Below, piece after piece: positions 46,801 through 56,785 of a stretch of DNA of 64,000 bases (position 1 is its first letter; each line of letters starts with the position of its first letter). Both the position numbers and the translations under genes were made by a program. The stretch comes from Xanthostigma xanthostigma. Lineage: Eukaryota; Arthropoda; Insecta; Raphidioptera; Raphidiidae. A model generated the notes under the pieces. That model did not search any database, was not told the origin of the DNA, and worked only from the letters and a program-made list of their open reading frames with translations. Location of the stretch: NCBI GenBank assembly GCA_963575645.1, contig OY754469.1, positions 39,576,753 through 39,640,752 of the forward strand. The letters are read 5' to 3'.

Positions 46801-49800
46801 CCAAGATCCGACTGAAATTGTGAAAAACGCATCGACTGTTTCCATTTTTAATCGAAACCGTTGATCATTGATTAGGACCAATCTTCTGGAGCTCCTGAGA
46901 AGATTCAGATGATCGGAGGCCTAGATTCAGGATAAGGGGAAGCACAAACATCCTTATGGCCGACCTTCTAATTGATTCATTCGCCTCAAATGAGCGAGAA
47001 ACTTCTTCACGTCTAAAATAGACCTTTGGTCGCGTCTAATTTTTTTTTATGTGAACCATTTATTGGCAGTAAAACGCCACGACAAACGGCATGATGCTCT
47101 CCCCCTCTCCGGCCACGCTCTCGACTCCTTTGTGTTGCATGCGCGTATACTCCTTTGTGTTGCATGTGCCGTGTGCGTATACTAGTATACTATACACTAT
47201 GTGAGCTGTGTGCTGCGTGTGCCTTACTATCCGACTACAGTATACTTGTTTTTAATATGACAGGGCGAAATTTAGATACTCTGCCAGGCGTCTCACAACG
47301 GCTAATTTTTTTTGTACATGCCTGCAACAAAAACTTGTCGCATGGACAACGGCAGTAGTCTTTCGTTCTGAAGTATATAGACAGCTGTCCTCTCTTTCTC
47401 TTCTTTCTGTGTGGATGAGAACTCTCAGCTACACCTTTCTTTCTTTCTTTCTTGCTTTACGCTCCACGGCGACCGTGGCAAAGAGGGCGCAGCACCCCGG
47501 TACGGTTCCGCCAGCGTGTTTATATACTTCTTGTTTCCATACAGCTGCGTTGTGTTTTGAAAATAAAAATGTGCTTTTGTGCTTAGAAAACTTACTTAGC
47601 GTAAATTCGCATTTTCTTAAATTTATTGTAGTTTTAGCGTAATTCATTCGAATTACTGTTACTCTAATATTATTTTTTGCACTATACGTCCTATAAAATA
47701 GCTGTTTGTAAACGGTGAAAAATTTGCAAACAATGTGCAGACCAGCTATTTTATAGAAGGTACGTACACAAATAATAATAATACTAGAGTGACCTGTGCG
47801 AATTATTCGCACTAAATAAGTATAACAATTATCACTTTACAAAATTATTTTTTAAATATGATTGCAGGTATTCAATTCGTTTCTAATTTTGCACACTGCT
47901 TATAACGTTCTTCTTTTTGTTGTATTACAATATGAAGCTCAGATGACAGATCAAAGAAATATTTTACTAACATTGTCATATAGAGGCGCAAGTAGCAAAA
48001 GCGTTGAGCTAAGCCGTCAGATGGCATCATGCAGCATTGCTGTGGCGTTGTTCAGCGTTGCTCGCTGTTACAAAATTAAAGCCGTCAGATGGCAGTATGC
48101 AGTATTGTGTCTGTTGTATTACAATATAAAGGTCAGATGACAGATCGAAGTGTTGACGTTGTTTCAAAATTAAAGCCGTCAGATGGCAGACGTTGTTTCA
48201 AAATTAAAGCCGTCAGATGGCAGACGTTGTTCAGCGTTGCTGTATTTTAATTAATTTACAGAAACAAAAGCAATAATAAATTTTTTAGTTGTCGATGTCA
48301 GTAGAGCAAGCAATTATCTGTAAAATGATATCTATATAATTTATGTGGAGAAATTGTGAAGTTTTTTCTAAAAAGGGAGGCAAACATCTTAACCTTAGCG
48401 TATTAATATATATGACATATCTCGTGCGTAGTGGTATTACGGCTCGTGTGATTGTTATAACTCGCCGGCGTCAACATTTTTGACATTTTGTTATTGTGTT
48501 GTGTGTAACAAACTTCCTTTCGATTTGGTTGTTTATGAAAATTACATCTTCTTTGGTTTGTCATATTATAATAAGTAGTAGCCGATAGGTAGTTTATGGA
48601 AATTACAGTTGAACCAGTTAGATCGTGTATATTTTTGTATACAGTTATGTCCACGGTGAACACAGTTCTGTTCCCGGGTCGGAACAGTTGAGCCTATCCG
48701 CCTCTGGTCATTTACATCTATAAAAAACAGATATTTATTTTATAGGGGCGGGGGGGATAATATAAAATCAATTTCCAACCTGCTAGTCGATAAGATCAGT
48801 CGCTTTTTTCTGAAATACAACGCCCAGAAAATGTAAATGAAATGATAATCGTTGATGACCTCAGCTGCTCAGCGTCTATAATCGTCATTCTCTCTCTCTC
48901 TCTTTTTCATTAAAATGCACGACTCGACTGGAAGAGAAAAATACTCTTTGAGTCCCGTCCTGTAACAGGTTCGTTTGAGGACATGCTTAAGTTTGCTATA
49001 CCGACGATGATGGTGATGTTGGCAACATCATTGCTCTTACGGGAGTTGCCTGACCAACTCGTCATCTCCCTCCCTTTTCGATGCGGTCGTCCTTTTGCAC
49101 GTGTGCATTTCAGTCCGTCTGTCTGTTTGTCAGTCAATCGTGTCCACTGCTATATATATATACTTCTCGCCCTGACGCAAGGATTCGATTTGTCGTGTTC
49201 TTTCCGAACGAAGTATGTGTTTTTTTTTCTCCACACGATTATATTTAAGAAGGTCATCTCTCCGCGATCGATCGCTTATTGAATTTCATACAATTTTCTA
49301 GTGTCACTTCTTTATATTAGTCGGAGACCTACAATTTTCTGGGTGACAGGGTTTCAGCGGTACATATAGTGTGATCATTTTTATATGGAAACTAACCGTA
49401 TTGTAACAATACTGTTGTATTCCGTGGCGGAAATTATTTATTTACAATAATAAATGTTTAACAAAACAGTTAAACACACAAACGAAAGCGTAAGTACTTC
49501 TTTAACTTAACAGAAACGATAACGTTAACAGAAACAAAACTAATAGTTCTAAATAATAAAATAAAAGACTAAGTAACAGAGAATATAGAGTCACTAAATT
49601 ATGTACACAAAATATTTACAGCACAGGAACACTACACAAAGTTTATCAGCACAATTGTCTATTAACTATAAGTCATTTACGTAAAACCAGATTTATATAA
49701 TTGCACTCACTAAAGTTTATTTATTTTCACAGTATAACTGAATAATTTATGTCGTAATGCCAGAGCACTGTATCAACACATAAACGACACGAATAACTGA

Positions 49801-52584
49801 CTCCCTGAATCAACCACTCTGCTCGCATTTTATAGCTTCGTCCCACGCTTCTAGAATGTTGTCGTAGTTCCGAGATTCCTTCCTTTACATGTATTGGTTT
49901 CTCTAGGCTATTGCAAGAAAGGTCGGGTCTTTACATGCCTTCGATTGTTATTGTTGTCGTTACTAGAAGATTCCTACAGAATCCATAGTCGTCCCAACAA
50001 GGGGCACGCAACAGTATGTTTATGTAGATAATCTATATTTATGTATGTATATATTCCAATTCCTCGTGTCATATTCTCTCACCTTAGGCTCGATTTTTAT
50101 GATTAACAAACCGGGGAAGTTGATCCAAAAAGTTAATTAGCATTTATTTAATTTAACAGCATCGGTACGCGATTTAGCTATATGTATATTATTATTCAAC
50201 ATTATAATCTTTGTCTTCAGCAAATAACAGATGATGGGTTATAATATATATTTCTAATACAAGATCTTAGACTATAAGTTAATGTTACGTTACAAAGTCG
50301 TGCTTGTTTGGAGGCAATACCGCCTCCTACTGAATACGTCAACGGAAAAACGCGGTCCACCTCCCACCTGATTTCCTGGCGCCTGTACATTCGTATGAAA
50401 AATAACTTTGACACATATCGTGTACCAACTTAACAGTTCTAATGATCTCCCTCTCCTGACCAACCTACCGCGGCTGTGAAATAAAAGTTTGTGATAACAA
50501 ATTCAACTCTCGTGTATGTCGGTTCATTCATCTTCGTTAGTCAACAGTCGCTATAAGTTTATCCTTGAAGGAGGGAAGCTGTCAGTTACTCAGCACAACG
50601 TGTCAGCCGGAGACCCCGCCGCCGCCGCCTCCGCGCCGCAGCATGTTGAGACGTTATTTTCGTGTACCTTGCGATGTACACATGTTGCGGTCGGTTGTCC
50701 AATTTTCGAACTAATTTCTGTTTCCCTGTTCCGAAATTTTTTTTAAAGTGAGCCTCATTTGGCCAAGGTGGGGAGATTGCTCCAAAAAAATAATCATCGT
50801 ATGACTGTTACCTGTTAGAAATCATTTCCGCAAGTATAATTGCGTTTATTTTATTTGACAACACTTTTGGCAGGAAGATGATGGGATACGGAAAAACTTA
50901 ATCGACATAATAATCAACAGAAATCAAGTGATACGCAGTGAGGGCTTCAACAAATAACTTTTACATGTATAACAAAATTTAAATCCTGATAAAAAATTTG
51001 AAGTAAAACTTCTTTACGCACGCTTGACTTGGGGAGTAAGCTGGTGAATGCATGACGAGAGATTTACGAAAGCGTGATCGGGCGAGGCGAACGGAAGTTG
51101 AGAGGGAGATACAAGTTTAGTGACTATAGAAAGATGATGACAAATACTTTACTTCACTGAATAGTGGCGCCGTCAGGTAGCCGAAAATATAAGCAGTACT
51201 AACAATAGAATGACACATACTTTACTTGCCAGTAGCGCTATCAGGTGACAGAAAAAAGTTTTGTAAACCCACTTTAAATAATATTTCATAAAGATTTACG
51301 CTTAAAATCCAACGAGAACTAACTAATTGCAATGTATTACTTTTGTTTTCATTATATTTAGGTTTATTTTCTTTCTTCTTACATTAGACTGTTTCATTTC
51401 GTTCTTGAACAGTTTTATAAATTAATATTTTGTTCAATACATTAAATATTCTACGTTTGAAGTGAATAAAATTGTAAAATCATTTTAAAGTTCATATTTT
51501 GTGAATTTTCGGGTGAATAATAACAAATTATGGCAGGAAGAAGTTTTACTTCAGTCGTGTGGTCTAAAGCACACTCGTTTTTTTAAGCTAATGCAAAATC
51601 TTAATATATTATTTTAAAAAAATCTTATTGTAAAAAGCACATTTCTTTAATATTAGAGCGTCAAAAAACGAGAAATAGACATTTTTTTAAAATTTATAAT
51701 ATTAAAAATATCAACTTCACGAGAAAAAGAAATCGGTAAAAAAATTTAAAAAAAATGATTTTTTAATGATTTTTTTATTGTTATTACAAAAAGATTGATT
51801 TAAACCAGGTCACACCAGATTTCCGCCTGGTAATAGGTTTTCATAACCAGTACCTACAGTCTGATTCCTGCAAAAAAAATTTAATTCCAGATTCCACCTG
51901 GTTTTATAATTATTTATCAACCGGTAATTCATAAAAAGGAACATTATTAATTAAAAATATGGCACGGCATTAAACCGAAATGACCGACAATCACCGCTAC
52001 TTAAAAAATCACAATTAACGAATTGAATTAACAGAATAGCCGTAATTTATTTCAATTTTTACGAGTAACTTTTAATAACGCGGTCGTTTTGAAGCATGCT
52101 GCTTTTTTATCATCTATCGAGGCTGATTCGGTATGCCGCCGCCCCCGAAAGGCGGCAATTAAGTAGGCGGTTATTATAGAGAAATGACGCATTCAAAGCA
52201 TTTTCATATACAGACTGTTTTATAGTCCAGTAAAACTGTCCAAAATACAGGTTCGTAATGCACAAATCACGAAAATCAATCTGTTTTTATGATTCCGGGA
52301 GTATGTTACCTCATTGGCGTTGCCTAAAATGTTTCGCCATCTTTGCGAAAAATTCAATGCAAAATATTTCGCAAACCGTTGATCCTACGAGAAAAATGGT
52401 AAGGACCTTTTTTGCAGAGCAATAAATTTCCTATAACTTTCTTAACGGGGTCGTTTTTGTAGCACTAACAGTTTTGGTGAAAGAAAGAGATGTTAAATCA
52501 CATCTTCAATCAAGTATCAATAGAGACGAAAAAAAGCTTGAGCTTCTTTTGAAAGATGTAAATCAAATTACGTATGCAACATAA
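37722..52584 (+). CDS. Eight-exon gene for an unrecognised 587-aa coiled-coil protein
   Basis: The spliced CDS joins 37722-37886, 39121-39318, 39487-39654, 41375-41654, 43376-43633, 44440-44825, 45136-45322 and 52463-52584: 1,764 nt, 587 residues plus TAA. All introns are GT-AG and every phase matches. I do not recognise the family. Residues 1-75 are basic then serine/acid-rich (SSSSEDEDSL) and look disordered. Residues 75-110 form a first coiled coil (LQELLEKKEKTIENLKTQI). 122-270 are mostly helical, with a less charged stretch rich in cysteine and phenylalanine (about 190-235). 272-320 is helical. 325-356 is an Asn/Asp-rich linker. 358-587 is a long coiled coil with repeated E-L-K heptads. 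There is no signal peptide or membrane segment, so a cytoskeletal, centrosomal or chromosomal scaffold role is plausible but not shown. ATTAAA at 52629 could be the polyadenylation signal. Exons 1 and 8 rest on single open frames plus phase agreement and are the least certain. Confidence 0.8.
38400..38870. mobile_element. Intron 1: Helitron-like piece, LINE RT fragment, (CTAT)n
   Basis: 38440-38610 resembles lepidopteran Helitron sequence (CTAATCTCCGAAACCACTGA). 38640-38737 encodes, in a non-ATG plus frame, MQYGITLWGSAPGAKRVF, the conserved jockey/CR1 reverse-transcriptase block. The LINE 3' tail ends in (CTAT)5 at 38846-38866. Confidence 0.65.
38866..39045 (+). repeat. Intron 1: Helitron-like 3' remnant with internal duplication
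   Basis: The word AATTTGCTCAAAGCTATTAG appears twice (about 38897 and 38937), a 40-bp tandem duplication. The segment finishes near GAGCCGAGCCGCTAG (39045), a Helitron-type CTAG end. Confidence 0.55.
39121..39318 (+). CDS. Coiled-coil gene exon 2 (residues 56-121)
   Basis: Acceptor ACCGGCCAG|TATGG, donor CAT|GTACGT, both phase 0, 66 codons. It encodes the Ser/Thr-rich SSTNSTTSTIPRV then the heptad-like SLQELLEKKEKTIENLKTQI. Codon usage is GC-richer than the surrounding introns, supporting real coding sequence. Confidence 0.88.
39487..39654 (+). CDS. Coiled-coil gene exon 3 (residues 122-177)
   Basis: Acceptor GCCTCCAG|GTGAAC, donor CGTAAG|GTGCGT, phase 0 at both ends, 56 codons. It begins with the acidic VNEDEAEESDQ and continues as a helical segment ending KKQEALLRK. 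Intron 2 before it is only 168 bp and free of repeats. Confidence 0.88.
39671..40235. repeat. Intron 3: lepidopteran repeat and inverted repeats
   Basis: 39685-39830 matches a widespread lepidopteran repeat (ACCCGACTATGGCGAAGCCA, CACCGTAGCGCCTAAACTAT). 39887-39975 is the inverted counterpart of 40078-40165 (CAGATGAGAATAT, TTCTTGTTTCATACTTTT), a family also at 7709-7800. 40186-40235 is a tight palindrome (TGTCTGACACCTCGAATATG and complement). Confidence 0.65.
41375..41654 (+). CDS. Coiled-coil gene exon 4 (residues 178-270)
   Basis: Acceptor GTCGCCGTCTCAAG|TTTCA with a good pyrimidine tract, phase 0. Donor TATCG|GTATAT, phase 1. It encodes FQKLLTLNDGLHKSL... through KQELQKLQQNAKKLIILEEE. The frame stays open 5' of the chosen acceptor, so the start could differ, but this is the acceptor that fits exon 3's phase with a pyrimidine tract. 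Its last 81 nt are duplicated at 20563-20643. Confidence 0.85.
41741..41965 (+). mobile_element. Intron 4: tRNA-derived SINE, 3'-truncated
   Basis: The head AGCGTAGTGGTTAGAGTACT...GGTTCGAATCCCGGCGG has intact A and B boxes. Similarity to the full copy at 20735 stops near 41965. It lies 87 bp after exon 4, the same spacing as in the duplicated copy, so it predates the duplication. Confidence 0.85.
43376..43633 (+). CDS. Coiled-coil gene exon 5 (residues 271-356)
   Basis: Acceptor TTATTTAAAAAG|CTGAT supplies two bases that complete a GCT Ala codon with exon 4. The donor GATATAG|GTATTT leaves phase 1. The exon encodes a helical EREKVMLGSQMNEIKKEHHL-type segment, then an Asn/Asp/Ser-rich linker (NNDDSNSDINANDK). 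Confidence 0.88.
44069..44325. mobile_element. Intron 5: palindromic MITE, about 257 bp
   Basis: Arms of about 120 bp share GACAGGTAAACTATGGAGGC and ATAAGGTAAACATT around the centre TGATTTAGA (44197), and extend outward through GGTGAGAAATGCGCC and GGAATGGTGAGA words. The inner 50 bp of each arm are essentially identical. Confidence 0.85.
44440..44825 (+). CDS. Coiled-coil gene exon 6 (residues 357-485)
   Basis: Acceptor ATCCGAAAG|GTAAT completes a GGT Gly codon. The donor CTTGAG|GTAGTT is phase 0. At 386 nt it is the longest exon. It encodes charged heptads with two similar blocks, LMKIKGENTELYEKLKSFQE and LTKIKDENSNLVDKLKYYQH, separated by about 46 residues, suggesting an internal repeat in the coiled coil. 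Confidence 0.9.
44891..45125 (+). repeat. Intron 6: ACCGGCC...GAGAGTTCCGTAC repeat, 5' part
   Basis: AAAACCGGCCATGTGCGAGT and CACCGAGAGTTCCGTAC are hallmarks of a very common lepidopteran interspersed repeat. A longer copy is at 57366-57872. It nearly fills the 310-bp intron 6. Confidence 0.7.
45136..45322 (+). CDS. Coiled-coil gene exon 7 (residues 486-547)
   Basis: Acceptor TATTCCCTTCAG|AAAAT has a strong pyrimidine tract, phase 0. Donor GATCAAG|GTTTGA, phase 1. It encodes KIAELQTLQKRVEESETVRA and continues to FEKTHIERDQ, a seamless continuation of the exon 6 coiled coil. The open frame is bounded by a TGA 12 nt past the donor. Confidence 0.88.
45735..46384 (-). mobile_element. Intron 7: interspersed repeat family A, copy 2
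   Basis: Inverted full-length counterpart of 6943-7585. It starts CCAATTGGGCGACGGGACC and ends CCCCACTTGTGGGTTGGAAT, with GTTCCACGTCATG, GCGCATGCGCCG and GATTCGGGGGACCTC in the expected order. Confidence 0.75.
46455..46859 (-). CDS. Intron 7: unidentified antisense ORF, possibly frameshifted
   Basis: A minus frame from 46832 to 46455 encodes 125 residues. Its second half (AAFFYVPVTTSALFFQLKHN, GEIWSKTTNGVKYSAEGIHI, then a Lys-rich tail STGKKKQKES) looks more protein-like than most chance frames here, and base composition is richer in G+C. Its first half is Arg-rich and unconvincing. A second minus frame from the ATG at 46846-46848 (METVDAFFTISVGSWTTLLD...) is open until it stops near 46717. 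A frameshift between the two could join a better N-terminus to this C-terminal part. No family was recognised. It could be a decayed retrocopy, transposon gene piece or chance. Confidence 0.3.
47648..47810. mobile_element. Intron 7: small palindromic MITE
   Basis: CGAATTACTGTTACTCTAAT...CTATAAAATAGCTG is mirrored by CAGCTATTTTATAG...CTAGAGTGACCTGTGCGAATT. The arms are about 65 bp with several mismatches. Confidence 0.65.
48000..48236. repeat. Intron 7: tandem repeat of GCCGTCAGATGGCA units
   Basis: A 34-bp unit starting GACGTTGTTTCAAAATTAAA repeats at 48155 and 48189 and begins again at 48223. Looser copies of AAGCCGTCAGATGGCA lie at about 48010 and 48075. It is non-coding. Confidence 0.75.
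48237..49401. other. Intron 7: no exon recognised
   Basis: Contains a (CT)n microsatellite (about 48891-48905) and a repeat fragment near 48590 shared with 2297. The open frame at 48983-49282 has no domain or fitting splice sites. Confidence 0.4.
49402..50013 (-). mobile_element. Intron 7: solo LTR, 612 bp, GTAT TSD
   Basis: On plus it reads TGTAACAATACTG...GGGGCACGCAACA, i.e. TG...CA ends, flanked by GTAT at 49398-49401 and 50014-50017. It is the sister of the LTR at 19278-20354. The minus orientation shows AATAAA-type signals and TTGTAAATAAATA. There is no internal domain or second LTR, consistent with LTR-LTR recombination. Confidence 0.88.
50014..50994. other. Intron 7: no exon recognised; GC-rich patch
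   Basis: A short GC-rich run (CCCCGCCGCCGCCGCCTCCG, about 50615) lies in a plus frame at 50516-50746 with no recognisable domain. No splice sites joining it in phase 1 to exons 7 and 8 were evident. Confidence 0.4.
50995..51585. mobile_element. Intron 7: repeat family B, copy 2
   Basis: Starts GAAGTAAAACTTCTTTACGC and ends GGCAGGAAGAAGTTTTACTT, then CAGTCGTGTGGTCTAAAGCA, as in 23316-23872. The middle contains a duplicated AGATGATGACAAATACTTTACTT-like pair (about 51130 and 51208) linked to CG[CT]C[AG]TCAGGT words. Confidence 0.7.
52463..52584 (+). CDS. Coiled-coil gene exon 8, terminal (residues 548-587)
   Basis: Acceptor CGTTTTTGTAG|CACTA supplies CA to complete a GCA Ala codon with exon 7. 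The frame then runs LTVLVKERDVKSHLQSSINR... to TAA at 52582. Its ERD...KKLELLLKD style and phase match the preceding coiled coil. It lies 7.1 kb away across a transposon-filled intron, so a missed intermediate exon is possible. Confidence 0.75.
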
Positions 52585-53399
52585 CCTGCAATGTTTATAA
52601 TTTTCGTTACGTTTGGTACCTAATACCTATTAAAAATATACAATTAGATAGCGACCGTTGCTATTATATTATGAAACACCCATTGTTGAGCTTGCAATAT
52701 TGGCAATACTTATTATTCAAACAATAATATGTGTACCGGGACTTAACCCGAATCTTTCACTATCGCGAGAATGAGTATCCATTCTCTCACAGTGACGTAT
52801 CCAATCAACAATTTTTCATAATATGGGGACCGAGCTTCGTGATTTTCACGCCAACTGGTGGTAAAAATGTTCATTTTTTGGAAACATTTATTCAAAATAT
52901 TTATAATTATATATTATGAGCAGGCTTTGGATAAAAAAATGCATTTATATGTCAATTAGTGACAGTTTGCTTTTCAGTTATCGAAAATATAAGTAAATTA
53001 CAAAGTAAAATACTAATATTATACAAAATATTATATTATAAAAAAGAAATGATTTATACCTAGCGTAATTTTTACATTATATACTTTTAGACACTGTTGT
53101 TTGTGGTACAACTTTGCGGTTATGACAACTTGCCCATTTAAATAACCTTCGACAACATCATATACAATATACATGACCAGAATTATATAATTTTTCGCCT
53201 TTTGAGCTATTCTGCCCATGTACACGAGTATTAATTACAGGTTGAAATGCGTACTTCTTATTTTTCCATTTTTTTCAAATAAATTTCATTGTTTACTATT
53301 ATAAAATCATCCTATTTACTTCATTAATTAGGTACTAGAGAGCGCCAACTTCGCCAGTAGTGCTGCCTCTATATTTCACGCACGGTCCCCATAGCATTT
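52585..53399. other. Downstream of the gene; ATTAAA signal, otherwise non-coding
   Basis: ATTAAA at 52629-52634, 45 nt after the stop codon, is the best candidate polyadenylation signal. No further gene is seen. Confidence 0.45.
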
Positions 53400-53745
53400 T
53401 TTTATCTATTTTCTCCGCCATGCTAGAACATAGAGGGTCGCAAAGTATCAACTGGGGGGTCGCGGAAATTCGCGAAGCCTCAGAAAAAAAAAGTTCAAAA
53501 AAATATCCGTTTTTGCTACATTAATAATAAAATCGTTTCCTAGGCGATTTCACTGTTTCTTATTTATTTGGACCATTGATGAAAACGCCAACTTGCACAA
53601 GTAGGTCCGAAATAAATAAAAATGTACGGATTTGATATTTGTAATATAAAAAATACACTGTACTGGTTAAGAACAGCGGAGGGTATAGTGGGTCCTAAAA
53701 TATAGGGGGTCGCGCCATGAAAAAGATTGAAAAACACCGTAATAT
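53400..53745. mobile_element. hAT-derived repeat
   Basis: GGGTCGCGCCATGAAAAAGA and TTGAAAAACACCG at the right are typical hAT terminal words, and GGGTCGCAAAGTATCAACTG and GGGGGGTCGCGG lie at the left. No clear target duplication. Confidence 0.45.
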
Positions 53746-54660
53746 TGCATTGTAACATCAACAATGTGTTTCATGATATAATAGCAAACTTTAGCTATCT
53801 GTTTGTAAAATTACTTTTTGCAAAATTTTGACGCACTGTAACTCAAGTTGCCAGGAATTTAACGCTATATAAAAACAATTCTAACAACATAGTAACAACG
53901 GACCATTGAAGCAGTCTGTATATAAAATGTTTTCACACAAGTTGGTACACAAGTATCTTCCTGTTAAACCGAATCCGGACTCCGGTGTCATCCTGGAACA
54001 GAGAGAGAGAGAGAGAGAACTGGTTGAACGGAATGATAAAGAGGTGGCAGGAAAGGGTAAAAACCATGAATCACGAGTGTAGAATTGCTTGCTTTATATG
54101 AAATATCCGCTCGGTTTTAATTGCGTTCCATTGAAATAGCATTATTAATATTGTTTGAGAACTGCTGGTGGAATTGTCAATAGAATGTTTGATTTATAAT
54201 TATTACTATTATTTTCTTTTGTTAGACCATCAACAGCGAACGATATCTGGAGCTAATTCCAATGTTTTTATTATACTAATTTATAGAAGAGCCGTTGACA
54301 GTTGGTAGCTAATGAGGTCTTAGCTGTCGACCGTCTATAATACATTTTATCTATTGTCTTGCCTATTTTGCATAAAAAACATTCGAAATGTTCACGTTGA
54401 TGATAATATTTTTTTAGCTCGTTTTCGGATCATCGAATCCAGAACCGTTTTACCTATACAGTCGAACCTATAGATAAACAAAAGTTCAAGGAACCGCGAT
54501 CTTTTTCACTAACCCCAGTTTATAGCTTATATAGAGGTACATAGAGGTATATAGAGGTACAGGAGTGATTCTGTTCTCAACTTTTTGGGGTCCACATTAA
54601 CGTGACCGCGACGATAAATGGGGACCGACACGTACGTACCCCTTGTGACACATAGATGCA

Positions 54661-56317
54661 AGTGATGTAACGATTGTCAATTTTAGACATTCGAGAATGT
54701 GAATACGAATTTCTGTCGCCGATGTTAGCAAATGCGAATATTCAGTTTTCATATCTGGCGTCATTTGCCCATAAGATTAAAGTTTGACAGCTGATTGACA
54801 TTTGTAGTTATTCTGGGTACTAGGTTGATTATTATTAATACTAAACTTAAAGCTGTATGGTCTATTGTTAAAATAAAGGCTAATAAAAAATATAGCAATT
54901 GGGCTTTTGAATGAAATTTTTTTTTTGTCGTAAATGGAAAGATCGTATATAAGTTTTATAACAAAACTATTTTTCTTTTTTTTATTTTCGTTATAATTCA
55001 AAAGTTATATCAAATTAAAAATAAATTTTTGTACCCAGTTCCGAGAACGCGCTGACATTTCCCGAACATAATGTGACGTCATAATGTTAATTTATATTAT
55101 TCTAATAATAAATTAATTAGTTATATTTAATGAAAAATATTTAGTTTCTCATAAATTACAGTCACATTATTATTTTGTGAAAAAAAAAACTTTCTTTGAT
55201 GCTTTCGCATCTCGAACCACAGCTGAATTGAACCGAAAATGTATCATTTTTTAGAAAATCTGTGATCTTAAATAATATCTACAGTAAGTATATTAGCAGA
55301 ATTGGCTTTTATAAAAGATTTGTCACACATTATTAAATAGAATTACTTGTCAACAAAATTTGTTTATACTAAAAGGATAGTTTTAGTCAATACACACGTA
55401 GAAGCCATTGATAGTATACTGCGTATATACATTTTAACATTATGACGTCACAACTGTCAAAAACAATTTTAGTGCGTTTGCAGTCACGTGATTTTTTTTA
55501 ATATTTTATCAATTTTAAATTGCTTATAATTAATTTAAAAAAAGTTTTTTGAAAGTTTTTCGCATCGATTATCAATATTATTTATAATAAAGTTTTAAAA
55601 TACAATAAAAAAATCGATAATTATTTTTTTTTCAAAAGCCTAATTGCGAGGTTACTTTAGCGAAAAAACTTATTTTTAAATAACGAGTAAAAAACTGTTT
55701 TATTGCACATACTCGTACGAAATCCATTTAAATTGTACCTTTTTAAATAGAGGAGATTCTGCTCTATTAAACGGAATCATTTTTAGATTGATTCAGCTTC
55801 ATAATTAGTCCTAAAATTGTATTTTTCGAATAGCAGTTTTCGGTTGGTCTGTACGCATATTCGTACGTCCGAGCTCTACAGATCGCGGTTTCAGACGGAC
55901 CGCCTTGATTTATAATTTATTCACTTTGTTTGCTATCAGACTAAAACTCTATTTAAATTCAATGAAATGCGTTCAGTAGTTTTATTTTATTATTTTTTGA
56001 CAGCTAATAGTTTGAAAAACAATATTATGATAATTACTGTGTAAATTACCATAGAATAAGTGCTATACACTTCTATACCATAATATTAGCGCCAGCAAGC
56101 TTCTGTGTCATTGTGAATAAGGCATTAGATCAGCAAAAACAAGGTCCCGGGTTCGATTTCTACCAAAAACATTGATTTTTTTTGTCTATTCCATTTTATT
56201 CCACTTGATAGTTATATTTAATATTATTTTCACATTTTTTTTAACAAAGATAATATGTTTTTTTCTGATATTAATATTCGCATGAATTTTGCGAATGCGA
56301 ATATTCGTTACATCACT
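54661..56317. mobile_element. hAT-like element with AGTGATGTAACGA ends, nested MITE
   Basis: Left AGTGATGTAACGA is mirrored by right TCGTTACATCACT, with GCGAATATTC subterminal words on both sides. Inside, 54895-55647 is another foldback (GCAATTGGGCTTTTGAA mirrored by TTCAAAAGCCTAATTGC), itself containing TGACGTCATAATGTTAA mirrored at 55434-55450. No transposase is seen. I could not find an 8-bp target duplication. Confidence 0.6.
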
Positions 56318-56785
56318 AATATATACATTCGAGGTTCATTGCTTGTTGGACCCACGCGCTTTTCTCTTCCACAGTTCACTGATAAATCTTCGCTAATGAA
56401 CGTTCGTGCCGCAGCCGCCGGGAGGCCGCCGGGCGCTGTATACGGAGCGTGTCGTTCGCAAATGTGTGGGGATCGAGTTAACGAGACTCGCGCCGTAGGC
56501 GCTGCGCCCCCGGTCCTACAATGCATACAGGGTCCGGCGACGGGATCGTAACGAATTTAGTCAATTATAATCCAAAGTCCCACCGTACAAAAGTCTACCG
56601 GGCACGCAACTACAATATTATTATTGAATCAAATCACCATTAAGCATGCTATCTAATTCATTTCTTTTTGACAGATCTTTAGAACAAAAAAAAAACAGCC
56701 TGTTTTTATTTTTGAAACTATAAAGTTTAGAAAAAAAATTATTTTACAAAACTTTCTTGGAAAAAAAGTAGAATAATGAACCATT
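56318..56785. other. GC-rich patch of unknown nature and family A debris
   Basis: 56395-56530 is much richer in G+C than its surroundings and open on both strands, but no domain is recognised. 56640-56785 is a fragment of repeat family A. Confidence 0.4.

Noticed and set aside
48000-48236. CRISPR-like array (regular GCCGTCAGATGGCA repeats)
   Set aside because: Units are contiguous with no unique spacers, and the sequence is eukaryotic intron. It is a simple tandem repeat.
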